Positions 25,158-38,840 of a DNA stretch of 64,000 nt are shown piece after piece. Within the stretch, counting starts at the first letter, position 1; each line of letters starts with the position of its first letter. A program made the position numbers and the translations under genes. The DNA comes from Spongilla lacustris (taxonomy: Eukaryota > Porifera > Demospongiae > Spongillida > Spongillidae): positions 4,570,819 through 4,634,818 of the forward strand of contig OX442417.1 in the NCBI GenBank assembly GCA_949361645.1. Reading direction: 5' to 3'. The notes below the pieces were generated by a model. The model was not told the DNA's origin and made no database searches. It saw only the letters and a program-made list of their open reading frames with translations.

Positions 25158-25193
25158 TAACATGGGTAGTTCTTGAATGCTGGACGAAGTGAG

Positions 25194-26704
25194 GACGTAA
25201 GTGTACACATGTACATGCACATGCTGATAGCTATAACTGTGATGGCCTACATTACTATTCCATCACATGGTACGGTGTTTCGTGCCTTGGCCCCTCCCAC
25301 GTTAAGATCATGGCTAAGTCCCTTGATGGCCTACTATTCCATCACATAGTGCTTCATGCACAACACAAGCAAACCAAGATGCCAGTGTACCTGCATGACA
25401 GAAACATCACACATGGCCCACCTGACATGAGTGATCACAAGGTGTGGGCTTGGCCCTGTCATGCGAAAATTGGTCCGGGCCAGACCACTTTTCAGTGCCG
25501 TAGGAACTAAAGAAGAAGTGGTCCGGCTATTGCATAAGTAAGTATGGGCGGGGCCTAGGGCAGAGCCCCAGCTTTTTCTTTTTGTACGATTTGGTGCAAA
25601 ATATGCTGTTGACTATACTGTTGCAAATTGATGAAAACAGATCTGATCAGTGTTTAAATGCGAGAACAATGCCACATTTCAAACCTGATGAACTCGTTGA
25701 AGCACGGACACTTCTCTTTTTGTGAGCATGTAGAGCTAGCAGGTTATCGCATTTGTGACACACTTGAATGAAATAAGGCGGTATGCGTTCACTCTTCTCA
25801 GATCTGAAGCATGCGCTCACTAATAGCTTTGGTAGCAGGGCTAACAAAATTCAGTGCTAATACAGGTAAAGACTAAAGCAGTACACTCAGTTTCGTAATG
25901 CAACCAAGACTACTTTGTAGCCTATAATTAAAGGCTCTCTTCACCAGTCTATCAGGAAACCAGAAGGCTCTGCTTTTCCACTGAACAGCTGGGCAACCTT
26001 GTGGGCTAGAAGAATGCGAACAAGAAGCTCAAGAATTCATGAATATAACTCTGATGCATGCAATTGATGGCACAACTGGCAGTTTAAACAAAGATTCACA
26101 TATTTCACACTGCCAGCTACACACAATTGCAAGTCACAGCTTCATAGGTTCCTGTAAGTATATGGAAACTGAGTAGAACACCCGCATGCATTAGCCACTA
26201 ACACCATGATATATGTGCATATGCATTCATTAACGTCACAGCGAAACCGCTGTCCGGAGACGGATTGCAACGGTGCCCCGTCTCTTTCAATCACGACGGA
26301 CTTCCACGTAAATTTCACGGAGACGTTTAGTGACGTTACCCGTGTATTTTCGAACGGTAATCGACGAACACTACCGTACGGTACCGCGTGTCCGCACTGC
26401 ATAGTTATAATTTTACTTCAGAGTCACGTGAATTCAATATTCCGAATTCAAATATAAATTATGAGTGGCCGCGGCAAGACTCACCACTGCGGGGAATACG
26501 TGCAAAGATCTACATATTTTGAAAACCAAATGTTAGTAGTACATCTACACGTCTACTCACTTTGCACACTTCACCACCGTAACGGTACTTGAGGTCGTTG
26601 AAGCCTTGAAGGTATGTTATCATCCTACGCACTCTATCAAGCATACGCACTCACTAATTTAGCATAGTTGAGCGTAAGCGTACCCGTTCAATTGATCAGC
26701 TGTG
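25194..26704. other. Repeat fragments, no gene
   Basis: 25286-25450 is a copy of the subrepeat found at 35607-35760 and 39900-40060 (ATCACACATGGCCCAC shared). A TGTCATGCGAAAATTGGTCC terminus follows directly at 25457. 26220-26400 is GC-richer with CGGTAC words. I see no supported coding region. Confidence 0.45.
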
Positions 26705-26888
26705 ATGTACATGTGTGGAGTGCCTAGGGATTGTGGGTGTGTACATGTGTGGAGTGCCTAGGGATTGTGGGTGTGTACATGTGTGGAGTGCCTAGGGATT
26801 GAGGGGGTGTACCTGTGTGGGTTGTGGGTATGTACATGTGTGAAGTGCATAGGGATAGTGGGTTTGTATGTGAGTGGAGTGCCTAGGG
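26705..26888 (-). repeat. Inverted head of the 34-bp minisatellite
   Basis: Four to five units in opposite orientation (TGTGGAGTGCCTAGGGATTG), separated from the main array by about 18 bp of unrelated sequence. Confidence 0.92.
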
Positions 26889-26905
26889 ATTAGCTACTTC
26901 CACTG

Positions 26906-29900
26906 CAACACACCCACAACCCACACATCTCACATCTACACACCCACAATCCCTAGGCACTCCACACATGTACACACCCACAATCCCTATGCACTCCACA
27001 CATGTACACACCCACAATCCTTAGGCACTCCACACATCTACACACCCACAATCCCTATGCACTCCACACACAATCCCTATACACTCCACACATGTACATA
27101 CCCACAATCCCTAGGCACTCCACACATCTACACACCCACAATCCCTAGGCACTCCACACATGTACACACCCACAATTCCTATGCACTCCACACATGTACA
27201 CACCCACAATCCCTATGCACTCCACACATGTACACACCCACAATCCCTATGCACTCCCCACATGTACACACCCACAATCCCTAGGCACTCCACACAACTA
27301 CACACCCACAATCCCTATTCACTCCACACATGTACACACCCACAATCCCTATGCACTCCACACATGTACACACCCACAATCCCTAGATACTTCACACATG
27401 TACACACCCACAATCCCTATACACTCCACACATGTACACACCCACAATCCCTAGACACTTCACACATGCACACACCCAGAATCCCCATATACCCTCCACA
27501 CATGTACACACCTGCAATCCCTAGGCACTCCACACATGTACACACCCACAATCCCTATATACACCACACATGTACACACCCACAATCCCTATACACTCCA
27601 CACATGTACACACCCACAATCCCTATACACTCCACACATGTACACACCCACAATCCCTATTCACTCCACACATGTACTCACCCACAATCCTTAGGCACTC
27701 CACACATCTACACACCCACAATCCCTATGCACTCCACACATGTACGCACTCACAATCCCTATTCACTCCACACATGTACACACCCACAATCCCTATGCAC
27801 ACCACACATGTACACACCCACAATCCTTAGGCACTCCACACATCTACACACCCACAATCCCTATGCACTCCACACATGTACACACCCACACTCCACACAT
27901 GTACACACCCACAATCTCTAGGCACTCCACACACAATCCCTATACACTCCACACATGTACATACCCACATCCCTAGGCACTCCACACATGTACACACCCA
28001 CAACCCACCCATGTACACACCCACAATCCCTAGGCACTCCACACATGTACACACCCACAATCCCTAGGCACTCCACACATCTACACACCCACAATCCCTA
28101 GGCACTCCACACATGTACATGTACACACCCACAATCCCTAGGCACTCCACACATCTACACACCCACAATCCCTAGGCACTCCACGCATGTACACACCCAC
28201 AATCCCTATACACTCCACACATGTACACACCCACAATCCCTATTCACTCCACACATGTACACACCCACAATCCCTATGCACTCCACACATGTACACACCC
28301 ACAATCCCTAGACACTTCACACATGTACACACCCACAATCCCTATGCACTCCACACATGTACACACCCACAATCCCTAGACACTTCACACATGCACACAC
28401 CCAGAATCCCCATATACCCTCCACACATGTACACACCTGCAATCCCTAGGCACTCCACACATGTACACACCCACAATCCCTATACACACCACACATGTAC
28501 ACACCCACAATCCCTATACACTCCACACATGTACACACCCACAATCCCTATACACTCCACACATGTACACACCCACAATCCCTATTCACTCCACACATGT
28601 ACACACCCACAATCCCTATGCACACCACACATGTACACACCCACAATCCTTAGGCACTCCACACATCTACACACCCACAATCCCTATGCACTCCACACAT
28701 GTACGCACTCACAATCCCTATTCACTCCACACATGTACACACCCACAATCCCTATTCACACCACACATGTACACACCCACAATCCTTAGGCACTCCACAC
28801 ATCTACACACCCACAATCCCTATGCACTCCACACATCTACACACCCACAATCTCTAGGCACTCCACACACAATCCCTATACACTCCACACATGTACATAC
28901 CCACATCCCTAGGCACTCCACACATGTACACACCCACAACCCACCCATGTACACACCCACAATCCCTAGGCACTCCACACATGTACACACCCACAATCCC
29001 TAGGCACTCCACACATCTACACACCCACAATCCCTAGGCACTCCACACATGTACATGTACACACCCACAATCCCTAGGCACTCCACACATCTACACACCC
29101 ACAATCCCTAGGCACTCCACGCATGTACACACCCACAATCCCTATACACTCCACACATGTACACACCCACAATCCCTATTCACTCCACACATGTACACAC
29201 CCACAATCCCTATGCACTCCACACATGTACACACCCACAATCCCTAGACACTTCACACATGTACACACCCACAATCCCTATGCACTCCACACATGTACAC
29301 ACCCACAATCCCTAGACACTTCACACATGCACACACCCAGAATCCCCATATACCCTCCACACATGTACACACCTGCAATCCCTAGGCACTCCACACATGT
29401 ACACACCCACAATCCCTATACACTCCACACATGTACACACCCACAATCCCTATACACTCCACACATGTACACACCCACAATCCCTATTCACTCCACACAT
29501 GTACACACCCACAATCCCTATGCACACCACACATGTACACACCCATAATCCTTAGGCACTCCACACATCTACACACCCACAATCCCTATGCACTCCACAC
29601 ATGTACGCACTCACAATCCCTATTCACTCCACACATGTACACACCCACAATCCCTATGCACACCACACATGTACACACCCACAATCCTTAGGCACTCCAC
29701 ACATCTACACACCCACAATCCCTATGCACTCCACACATGTACACACCCACACTCCACACATATACACACCCACAATCTCTAGGCACTCCACACACAATCC
29801 CTATACACTCCACACATGTACATACCCACATCCCTAGGCACTCCACACATGTACACACCCACAACCTACCCATGTACACACCCACAATCCCTAGGCACTC

Positions 29901-31140
29901 CACACATGTACACACCCACAATCCCTAGGCACTCCACACATCTACACACCCACAATCCCTAGACACTCCACACATGTACATGTACACACCCACAATCCCT
30001 AGGCACTCCACACATCTACACACCCACAATCCCTATGCACTCCACACATGTACATACCCACAATCCCTATGCACTCCACGCATGTACACACCCACAATCC
30101 CTATGCACTCCACACATGTACATACCCACAATCCCTATGCACTCCACACATGTACACACCCGCAATCCCGACACTTCACACATGTACACACCCACAATCC
30201 CTATGCACTCCACACATGTACACACCCACAATCCCTATGCACTCCACACATGTACACACCCGCAATCCCGACACTTCACACATGTACACACCCACAATCC
30301 CTAGGCACTCCACACAACTACACACCCACAATCCCTATACACTCCACACATGTACACACCCACATTCCTAATGCACTCCACACATGTACACACCCACAAT
30401 CCCTAGACACTTCACACATGTACACACCCACAATCCCTAGACACTTCACACATGCACACACCCAGAATCCCCATATACCCTCCACACATGTACACATCTG
30501 CAATCCCTAGGCACTCCACACATGTACACACCCACAATCCCTATACTCTCCACACATGTACACACCCACAATCCCTAACACTCCACACATGTACACACCC
30601 ACAATCCCTATACACTCCACACATGTACACACCCACAATCCCTATACCTTCCACACATGTATGTACACACCCACAATCCCTATTCACTCCACACATGTAC
30701 ACACCCACAATCCCTATGCACACCACACATGTACACACCCACAATCCCTAGGCACTCTTCACATCTACACACCCACAATCCTAGGCACTCCACACATCTA
30801 CACACCCACAATCCCTAGACACCGCACATGTATGCACTCACAATCCCTAGGCACTCCACACATGTACACACCCACAATCCCTATGCATTCCACACATGTA
30901 CACACCCACAATCCACTCATGTACACACCCACAATCCCTAGGCACTCCACACATCTACACACCCACAATCCTAGGCACAGCACTCCACACATGTACACAC
31001 CCACAACCCATACATGTACACACCCACAATCCCTAGGCACTCCACACATGTACACACCCTCCCTATGCACTCCACACAACTACACACCCACCATCCACAC
31101 ATGTACACACCCACAATCCCTAGGCACTCCACATCTGTAC
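26906..31140 (+). repeat. 34-bp minisatellite, 4.2 kb, with higher-order units
   Basis: The unit is close to ACATGTACACACCCACAATC plus CCTATGCACTCCAC, over 120 copies. The unit length is not a multiple of three, so frames rotate and yield long artefactual proteins. A rare variant (CATGCACACACCCAGAATCC) recurs at about 27465, 28390, 29327 and 30451, marking higher-order units of about 0.93 kb; 28187-29120 and 29123-30056 are nearly identical. Not CRISPR: there are no unique spacers. Confidence 0.97.
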
Positions 31141-34100
31141 CCACCTCTACACAACAGGGTGTTCATAAAGACGGCATATTTGGAGAGATTAGGCTGTAAG
31201 ATGTAGGTTTGATCGCGATGAGAATACTGAATAAGTAATGGCGCACACAGCACACACATGTACACACCCACAACCCACCCATAATCAGTCTTCAACACAA
31301 AATTGTTCTCGTTATATTGATCTATCTGATATTTCATACACCAATAGCGTGTCCAGAAGTGGGTGTTGCCATCACATGAGCCACAGTCTTCAACAAAGAA
31401 TTGTTAATACAATCCAAGTATGTTGACCTATGTCTTGTACACTTGATATCACTTTGGACAAGTCTATGTGCTGTGACCGCCCCTGAGAAAGGCGTGACCG
31501 GAAGTGGGCGTTACCGTCACCTGAGTCGCAGTGTTCCACAGTTCCTGATGTCTCTCATGAATGCTTGGTACTTTATTAGCAGTATCGGACATCAAGAAGA
31601 AATTTTCACACTCTTCCTTCCTTCCTCCTCCTTCCCAGCCTTTTTCCTCCAGTTAACAGACGTTTAGTTTGTACACACGCCTTTTTTATGACGTGCATAG
31701 TGCATATTTGCTCGAACAGTATGGCTGTCAATTGACTTGAATTGGAAAAGGGATGATGGTTGCACGCGCGCTTCGCACAAGTGATCGTGAGAATCTGTTC
31801 GACATGCACCTGGATTACCAAGTTGTGTTTGCAACAAATTGTATTGCTGATATTCGATTGTTCATACATGTAAATGTATCGGGGGCGGGGCAGGTAAACA
31901 TCTCAAGACATGACTCTCTGCATGACTTGAACCACCGTTATATACATGCTGTGGTTGATAAAACTTGTACAATTGTACATTTATCATGTACATGCATGTC
32001 TTGGTGCCATCATTGGTGTCGATCGTTAAATAACCCGGCGGGAATTTTAATACCTCGAGTGTCGACCGGCTCCGAACTAGCAGCGGATCAGGAATAGGCA
32101 TATCTAGATCATTCTTTAACGGCAGAACTCCTTCTATTTGCTGTGATGTTAGTGCTGACATCGGTCTATAACGATACACATATGCATGCAAAAAGCTACA
32201 ACCTGGCGGTCAGTACAAACTTAACGCTATCAGTAAGTAAGCGGTGAGTAACGTTGTTCGTCTCTTGAAAACTAAATTCCAGTCATCAATACATGTGTTC
32301 AGTAGACTAAAACTTCGATCCCCTTCTAATACACAAGCATATTGCGTGAAAAAGATAATGCATAATCATGGTATAAAGTCTGTATAAACACATGTAGCTA
32401 GGATTACGCGTGGATCACGCATGCATGCATGTAGTTCGAGTCAAATCAGAGCTAGTGAAAGTGATTTGCAATTGCCTCGTTCGATACATCCTTCTGTTAG
32501 AAGTCTTACTATAGAAGGTGAACAAAGTGAATGCATGCTCTATACTGACGCGTAAAACATGCATATGCATGTGTATAAAAGGAACAACCATATCGAGACA
32601 TTCACCTGCAGGAGTGTAGTTTGATAACATTCAACACCATGCAGTACATTGTTTATAATAACTGGAGATCAAGACAGCGAGTATTCCTTGAGTAGAGTCA
32701 TCAAGACTATAGCTATGATTGTAATAATTATAATACGTACTATTATTATAATATAACTTTCAGAATTTTCTGTATAGCTATACGCATGTAGCATGCAAAA
32801 CAGTGATTGCAAGATGCATACATGCGTGGCGGAATGTTTTTACAATTGGTATACAATATAATAGCAAACTCTTCCTTTTATATGCAGTGTTATTACTGTA
32901 CACTGATGCATGTCGGAATTTCAAACGGGTCTGGGTTTTAATTTATTCAGTGATACACGATGCACTACCCCAATTGCTTATACCTTTTGTGTGTCGGTTG
33001 TACAGTCTACCTGGCATGGATAATGATGCATACATGCATGCATGTGTAACAAGTTAGCACAAAATATGCATCGAAAAATAAAAATCACCATTAACAAATT
33101 AAGGTGTACATGTACATACAACAGACTAGCTACTATACAGTTGTTCAAAAGTGTATGCGCATGCACATACATGTAGTTTTGAACAACTGTAATAGTCTGT
33201 ATAGCATGTACTGGCGGCATGTGTGCTCTATTTACTGTAGTAGTCTGTAGCATGTACTATATGCTCTCTTTTATGTGGATCAATGGTCGTACAGTGCTTC
33301 ACTTCAAGTTCGCCGTAATCATCGTCCGTTCCAAAAAAGCAATCCGCTCCCCTGCATACAGATCTTAGAGTCGCGTCAGGTATTGATTATATCCCTTCAG
33401 CTCATCGTAATATCGAGTTTATTAATTATTATAGTTTTGGTCTCGTGACTATATAATTCGTAGGCTAGCTTTAGGCGGTTGAAATGGCGACCTTAAAGCT
33501 CTTCGATTCATCATTTAACAGTAAACGAGACAAATTACTACGTCAACTGTAATGAGGTTTGCATTAGTCGTGGATTGCCGGCGTATTTCTTTGTGTTGCA
33601 TGCGCTATATTATTACTAGAATCCCTTTAGAGTGAATCCCGCGCGCGAAACTGAATTGGCGATGCTCCATTTCATGACATACTAGAGAGGCAACGGCATG
33701 CAGCTTCACCTTATAGCAAGGTAATGGCCTTTGTTGTGTGCGAATCCAGATTACACTATGTGAGCCTATGATGCTCCCGCCGTCGATGCTCACGCTGCTC
33801 TGGATGACTTGTCGATATTTGCAGCCTCGAGTGCTGAGAAAGATATATGTAAGCAACTGCATGATGTGAAAATTAACGTGCCGTCATTGGTTTAATATGC
33901 CGTGATTGGTTTAATATGCCTTCAGTTCTAATAACAGCGCATGCATGGCTATAGCGGTTCGAGCACCAATCGGACAAGCTATAGGCGGTAAGCGAAACGT
34001 GCTATCGCTTGATTCAGCATGCATGTGCCACTATTTAGGGATGGCTTCGATCTCGAACATGCTAGGTGAGCTTCTGTTTTGATAACCATGCAAATGTGCT

Positions 34101-35299
34101 TTGCATGTTTTTATGCTATACTTGCCCTATAGGAGTTTATAAGCGCATTGACGGAAAATCTGTAAGTTAGCGTTGTTATTTTTATATAGCCTGCATGCTA
34201 TATAGCTCGAGAGCGAATGACAACGATATGGTAAGTGGTTCACCATTGGCCTTTGTCCTCCTATATAGCAACTTTCGCAGGTTCAAATATTGGCGTGGCG
34301 GAACTCTCTGCATGGATCCGAAGTTATGTTTGTGAACTCATTGATACGCCACATACTGATCCATGAGACATGAGTGCTGCGTAAGTAAATTTTAGCGTAA
34401 GCGCGCCATTTTTGGGGGTGTCGAAGATATCACAACCACCTTCCTTCACTCTACAGGATTCTGGAATAGGGTGTAACGCGAACACATACGCCTTTTTAAG
34501 TAGGTGTAGTCCTCGACCCAGGCTACCCAGCCACGCTTTACGGCTTTGGAGCACAATGAGGTATGTACAAAGGGTCACTTTTTTGTCTCATCTGTGACAT
34601 TTTACACACGTTTGATGACGTGAGTGGCTCGCTAGTGTCATCGCGCGCAGATTATCAAATGTAAGCAAGCACTTCTGTGGTTCATTCATGATTGATGCTA
34701 TGTATACATGTATATATCTTTAAACAGGACGGCATCCGGCTCTTTGCGCGCGCGTAATGAGACCCAGCAAAACACTTGCTCTTCCTTTTGTACATGCATT
34801 TGTATTTGTATATGGCTTTTTGAAAACTACCTCTGAGAAGTGAATGTGATGGTGTACGTATAAAAGCTGCGTGCATGGATAGAAAGTGCTGTAGAACCTA
34901 TACCCAACCGTACATGTACGTACTGACGGTACGACACGGTAAAAGCGATCCGGCCTTAACCGTGGATTTCCCGGAGTGACGGGATATAGCGTATAAAGAC
35001 GTGACAGAGCGACGGGGGGGAAAGACGTTACCGTCCACTCTCGGTTCGCACACGGACCGTTGGGATTGATTTCATCGGTATCCGCCTACATCCAAGTGAC
35101 GGGTAAGGTCACGTGATGAGACGTTACCGTCTCAATGCAATGGTTTCGCTGTGCGTGTAGTTATAATACTGCAATAACTTCATGATTGACATGACCGACC
35201 GGTGACTGGTACGCGTACACGGTTTAGGGTTATGCATGAGCTTAATTAATTAACGACTAAGTTCGGGTAAAAAACTGGTTCGGCCATGGCCTGACCGGC
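31141..35299. other. 4.2 kb without a recognised gene
   Basis: A stray minisatellite unit lies at 31245-31280. Two diverged copies of a 50-bp word (AGTGGGTGTTGCCATCAC and AGTGGGCGTTACCGTCAC) lie at about 31358 and 31502. A 20-bp direct duplication (TTGGTTTAATATGCC) is at 33888-33916. A hairpin lies at 33123-33199. Short frames such as MATLKLFDSSFNSKRDK at 33484 and one at 34412-34597 have no supporting evidence. Confidence 0.4.
33123..33199. repeat. Hairpin, about 20-bp arms
   Basis: ACAGTTGTTCAAAA and TTTTGAACAACTGT form the core arms, extended by CAGACT/AGTCTG with a small bulge. Possibly a tiny MITE. Confidence 0.75.
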
Positions 35300-35606
35300 T
35301 GGACTGGCTGCTATGGCCCTGCTTTTCACTGCCAAAATTGGTCCAACCCTGGACCACTTTTGGTTGCCAAAAATGGTCCGGGTTGCCAAAAGTGGTCCGG
35401 GTATATCACCTTGCAGGAAACCGTTCCTTGCCTTCAGACGCTGTGTAGGACCCATTCTAAATGCAGCTGCAGTAAACGTATAAGCGTACATACTCATATA
35501 TGCATGGCAAATGCACGAACATGCACTGCTGACAGGTTCCAGCGATATGGTAAAGAAACACATGCATCAGCATCCACTAGACATATAGGTCTCTACCTCG
35601 TGCAGA
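35300..35606 (+). repeat. TGTCA-family element end, truncated copy
   Basis: Inverted copy of about 11345-11651: GGTCC/GGACC modules at 35338-35402, then CTTGCAGGAAACCGTTCC and GTCTCTACCTCGTGCAGA. The extreme terminus is degraded (CTTTTCACTGCCAAAATTGG), and the copy stops where the long inverted repeat begins. Confidence 0.75.
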
Positions 35607-36768
35607 CCTCCCACTTTAGGACCGTGGCTATGTCCCTTGATAGCCTACCAGTGTGCTTCATGCAGAGCACAAAAACACCAAGATGCCAGTACACTTGCAT
35701 GACAGTAACATCACACATGGCCCACTTGACATATGTGAGCACAAGGTATGGGCTTGGCCCCTCCCACTTTAGGACCATGTCTACGTCCCTTGATAGCCTA
35801 CAATTCCATAACAGGGTGCTTCATGCACAGCACAGAAACACGAAGATGTGTGTATGTGTACTTAGTGAAGAGGTGTGTGTGTGTACTTAGTGAAGAGGTA
35901 TGTGTGGTGTTGTATGTGTACCTAGTAGTATGTGTACCTAGTAGTATGTGTACTTAGTGAAGAGGTGTGTACGTATTCAAGATATGTGTATGCATGTATG
36001 TGCATTCACCCATGTGCTCTGTCTCACACATATGCAGTTCGGCTCTTGCATAGTTATTCAGGCAGCCTTTTTCTGTTATCCTCAGCAGCAAGCTTTACTT
36101 GTGACATTTATTGATGTTTTATTTTGTATGTGTAACATGTTGCTTTCTAATGACGATTATCATAGCTGTCCTTGATTTGGGGTGTTTTTATATCACTAGG
36201 TTTACATGTAACACGCGACATTCTATTATAACGAACATACTCAAAGGCACTAGTGAACTTTGCTCTTCAGCAGTGTGGATCATAGTTCATTTTACTCATG
36301 ATAATGCAGGGCATGCGAACATATCTACTGGAGCTTTGAGAAAGATTGTACTATCTATACATGTACAGTCCATGTAGCCAGTGCACATATATGTTCTGGT
36401 GCATGCCATATTGGTACTGCAAACACCTCCAGCTCTGCTGCCTTGCAGGAGACAGCTCTCTCAAAAAGGCTTGGGTTCCCATGCAGTAAAAAGATCAGAT
36501 TGTCTGTGTAATGTCCCAACCAAACGTGCTCCCATGCATAGACTATGTGGTAGGGGGATAGAAATTTATAACTGCACCCTTAGATGTATACATACATGAA
36601 TGTGTTCCAGTAACTCTATCCTTGAGAACTGTTTAACCTGCAGCTTTGGACATGCAAGCTCTATACTAGTGTGAAATACTGATATTAGTGATATTATAAT
36701 AATTATTTCATTGCCATTATATTCTTTCCCATAGTATATGTCGGCAAAGTTATGTAGGATATAGGTTT
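35607..36768 (+). repeat. Long inverted repeat, left arm
   Basis: Matches 38841-40062 inverted over its whole length. It begins CCTCCCACTTTAGGACC. A part is repeated in tandem inside the arm (35607 and 35757), and a short-period tract of AGTGAAGAGGTGTGTG units lies at about 35855-35985. Confidence 0.88.
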
Positions 36769-38840
36769 ACTAAATATATTGTGTAAATTGTGTGTAGTCT
36801 GTTATAAATATCATTCTGTCAAATAAAAGTAAAAGTGATGCAGGTAGGCAGTAATGATATTATTTAAATACATAATGTATTCATGCACGTTACGTATTTG
36901 TATGTATAATAAAAAACACTTCTATGAAATACCTAAACTGTTTAGTTACCAATCCCAAGCCAGATGCACTCAAAGAGGCTATTTACACAGCTGAGAAATT
37001 ATGTTACATGAACAAAGGTCTATACCTCCCCTACTTAGGCTTAACTAGGCCTGGCATATGTCTTGATAATAACCCTTCAATGCTTGTGCTCAAGAATGGA
37101 GGTGTGGATCAGTACCAGTAACTATTTTAAAACATAGATAAATCACAATTTATATATCATAGCATAACCAATGTACATATACTTTTTTTTACTTGTAAGT
37201 GTGTGTTATGTAATGCAAGATAACATATTTTGCTCAATTTTGCATTAATCACACCAGCACAGATGGCTGAATGCCAACAGCCCTTTGTTACTTTTTTCCA
37301 AATACAGTTGGAAAAGGTGCAAGTTGACAATACTGGAGTGAGAGATAACACATACTATAAGCCAGAATTATTTGCATCTGTACTTCAAAATTGGTTACCC
37401 ACAGCACCTTTTTGGACAGCTCTGCTGCTAGGTACCAGTTTGCTACAAGGATAATGAAATGTGGATCATGCTGTACAAAGGTTGGCATTAGTTTACAATT
37501 GCTTTTTATTCACTGTGTTGTTCTCATTACCTACATAGACCATATTTGACAATACAATGTGGACAGTGCTTTCATTAGGTGTTTCCAGTGACATAAAGTG
37601 GATTGATGGGTACTTACAAGAAAAATTGTAAGTGTGTATAATGTATAAACATAACCATTGAAAGTTCTGGTTAGGTTATATTAAGCCTGTGATATGCGCA
37701 TCATGACAGACAATGCACAGGTGACATTCCCCAGTGTTTTAGTCCTTCACTTCGAGAGATCAAGGGTGGCTACAGTTTGTAATTTGCAGAAAGCACAGAG
37801 TAGTGCTATATTCCCAAGGTACACAAAAATGTAGTACACATTTTAAAAGGACTATAATCATGCAGGCACTTAATTTAAATTGTCTCATGCAAAAGTCATA
37901 GGATGTTCTACTTATGAACTATGTGCTGTAGTGGTATGAAACACATAATGATTGTACTCATGTACGTCATAACCCTTATACTTTCTTTCAGCTTTCTCAT
38001 GTAAAACATGCAACAAGGGGCACTGTAAGGATGATAAAGTTATTACATGGATTCCTGTATTTTCAAAAGCAGAGATGAGTGGATTAGTTACAGTGACTTA
38101 AATGTCAGGAAGATGTCATCACCTAATTATAACTCGTCCAGATATGTGCAGGTACTGGTATTATAATGCTACAAATGTTTCACTTCAAATATTTTGCCTC
38201 AATTGCAGAATAAAGTTTGTATTGCCATATGCACTGCCCCTATGAGCACTATAAGTGCTGAGTGATGTGTAAACATATTATAATTGTTATGATTGATATG
38301 TAGTTTATAATGGGACCCAACAACCTGACTGTATGTACATGTAGTATAAAATATTTATTCCAATTATCAAGCTTATAATGTAAAAAAATTAATTTAATAT
38401 CTGCAAGTGTAATGCATGCATCATGTATGGCAACAGTACAGCAATTATATAAGCTAAGTGTACATAAAGACTATAACCCAGGAGAGTGATTACTTAATCA
38501 TTGGCCTTCACCAAGAGTCAGATATGATTTTTACTAGCTTTTCAAGATGGCAATTGTGTTGTACTGATATGGTATCAAAGATTATTGACAGTATAAACAG
38601 TACATGTGTTACAGATCAAAGATTATTATCATATTTTTATGCAGCCCATTCTTCACAAACATAGTTCTGTTTCTGCTAAAGCTAATGCAACATTAGTAAG
38701 TAATGTTGAGATGATAATTAGGACTGGTATGTTAACACATATGCCTTGCAGGTTAAAACTGTGGTTTATCTCAACAACTTGAACTTGAGGTTCTGCTGAA
38801 ACCTGTTACAAAACATTGTTTGTTATGCATATGTGTAGTA
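36769..38840 (+). mobile_element. Core of a long-TIR element
   Basis: About 2.07 kb between the 1.2-kb inverted arms, AT-rich with exon-like islands and GT-AG signals. Together with the arms it forms a 4.46-kb unit resembling a long-TIR DNA transposon. I find no target duplication, so an inverted duplication is the alternative. Confidence 0.6.
36924..38100 (+). pseudogene. Transposase-like exon relics
   Basis: Readable pieces: YLNCLVTNPKPDALKEAIYT and CYMNKGLYLPYLGLTRPGIC (36924-37119); QVDNTGVRDNTYYKPELFAS and VLQNWLPTAPFWTALLL (37262-37432, after a CAG acceptor and before a GTACC donor); MWTVLSLGVSSDIKWIDGYL (about 37539-37628, followed by GTAAGT); and CKTCNKGHCKDDKVITWIPV (about 37993-38060). 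The phrase with a LP.aPFW.aLlLG core recalls a block in some animal transposase proteins, but I cannot name the family. Lack of continuity and stops suggest decay. Confidence 0.45.

Noticed and set aside
26906..31140. CRISPR-like regular spacing
   Set aside because: The whole unit repeats with no unique spacers, and the surroundings are eukaryotic.
26874..31206. Long Thr/His/Pro open frames of up to about 250 codons
   Set aside because: They come from a 34-bp tandem repeat whose frames rotate; all three frames and the opposite strand are open for the same reason.
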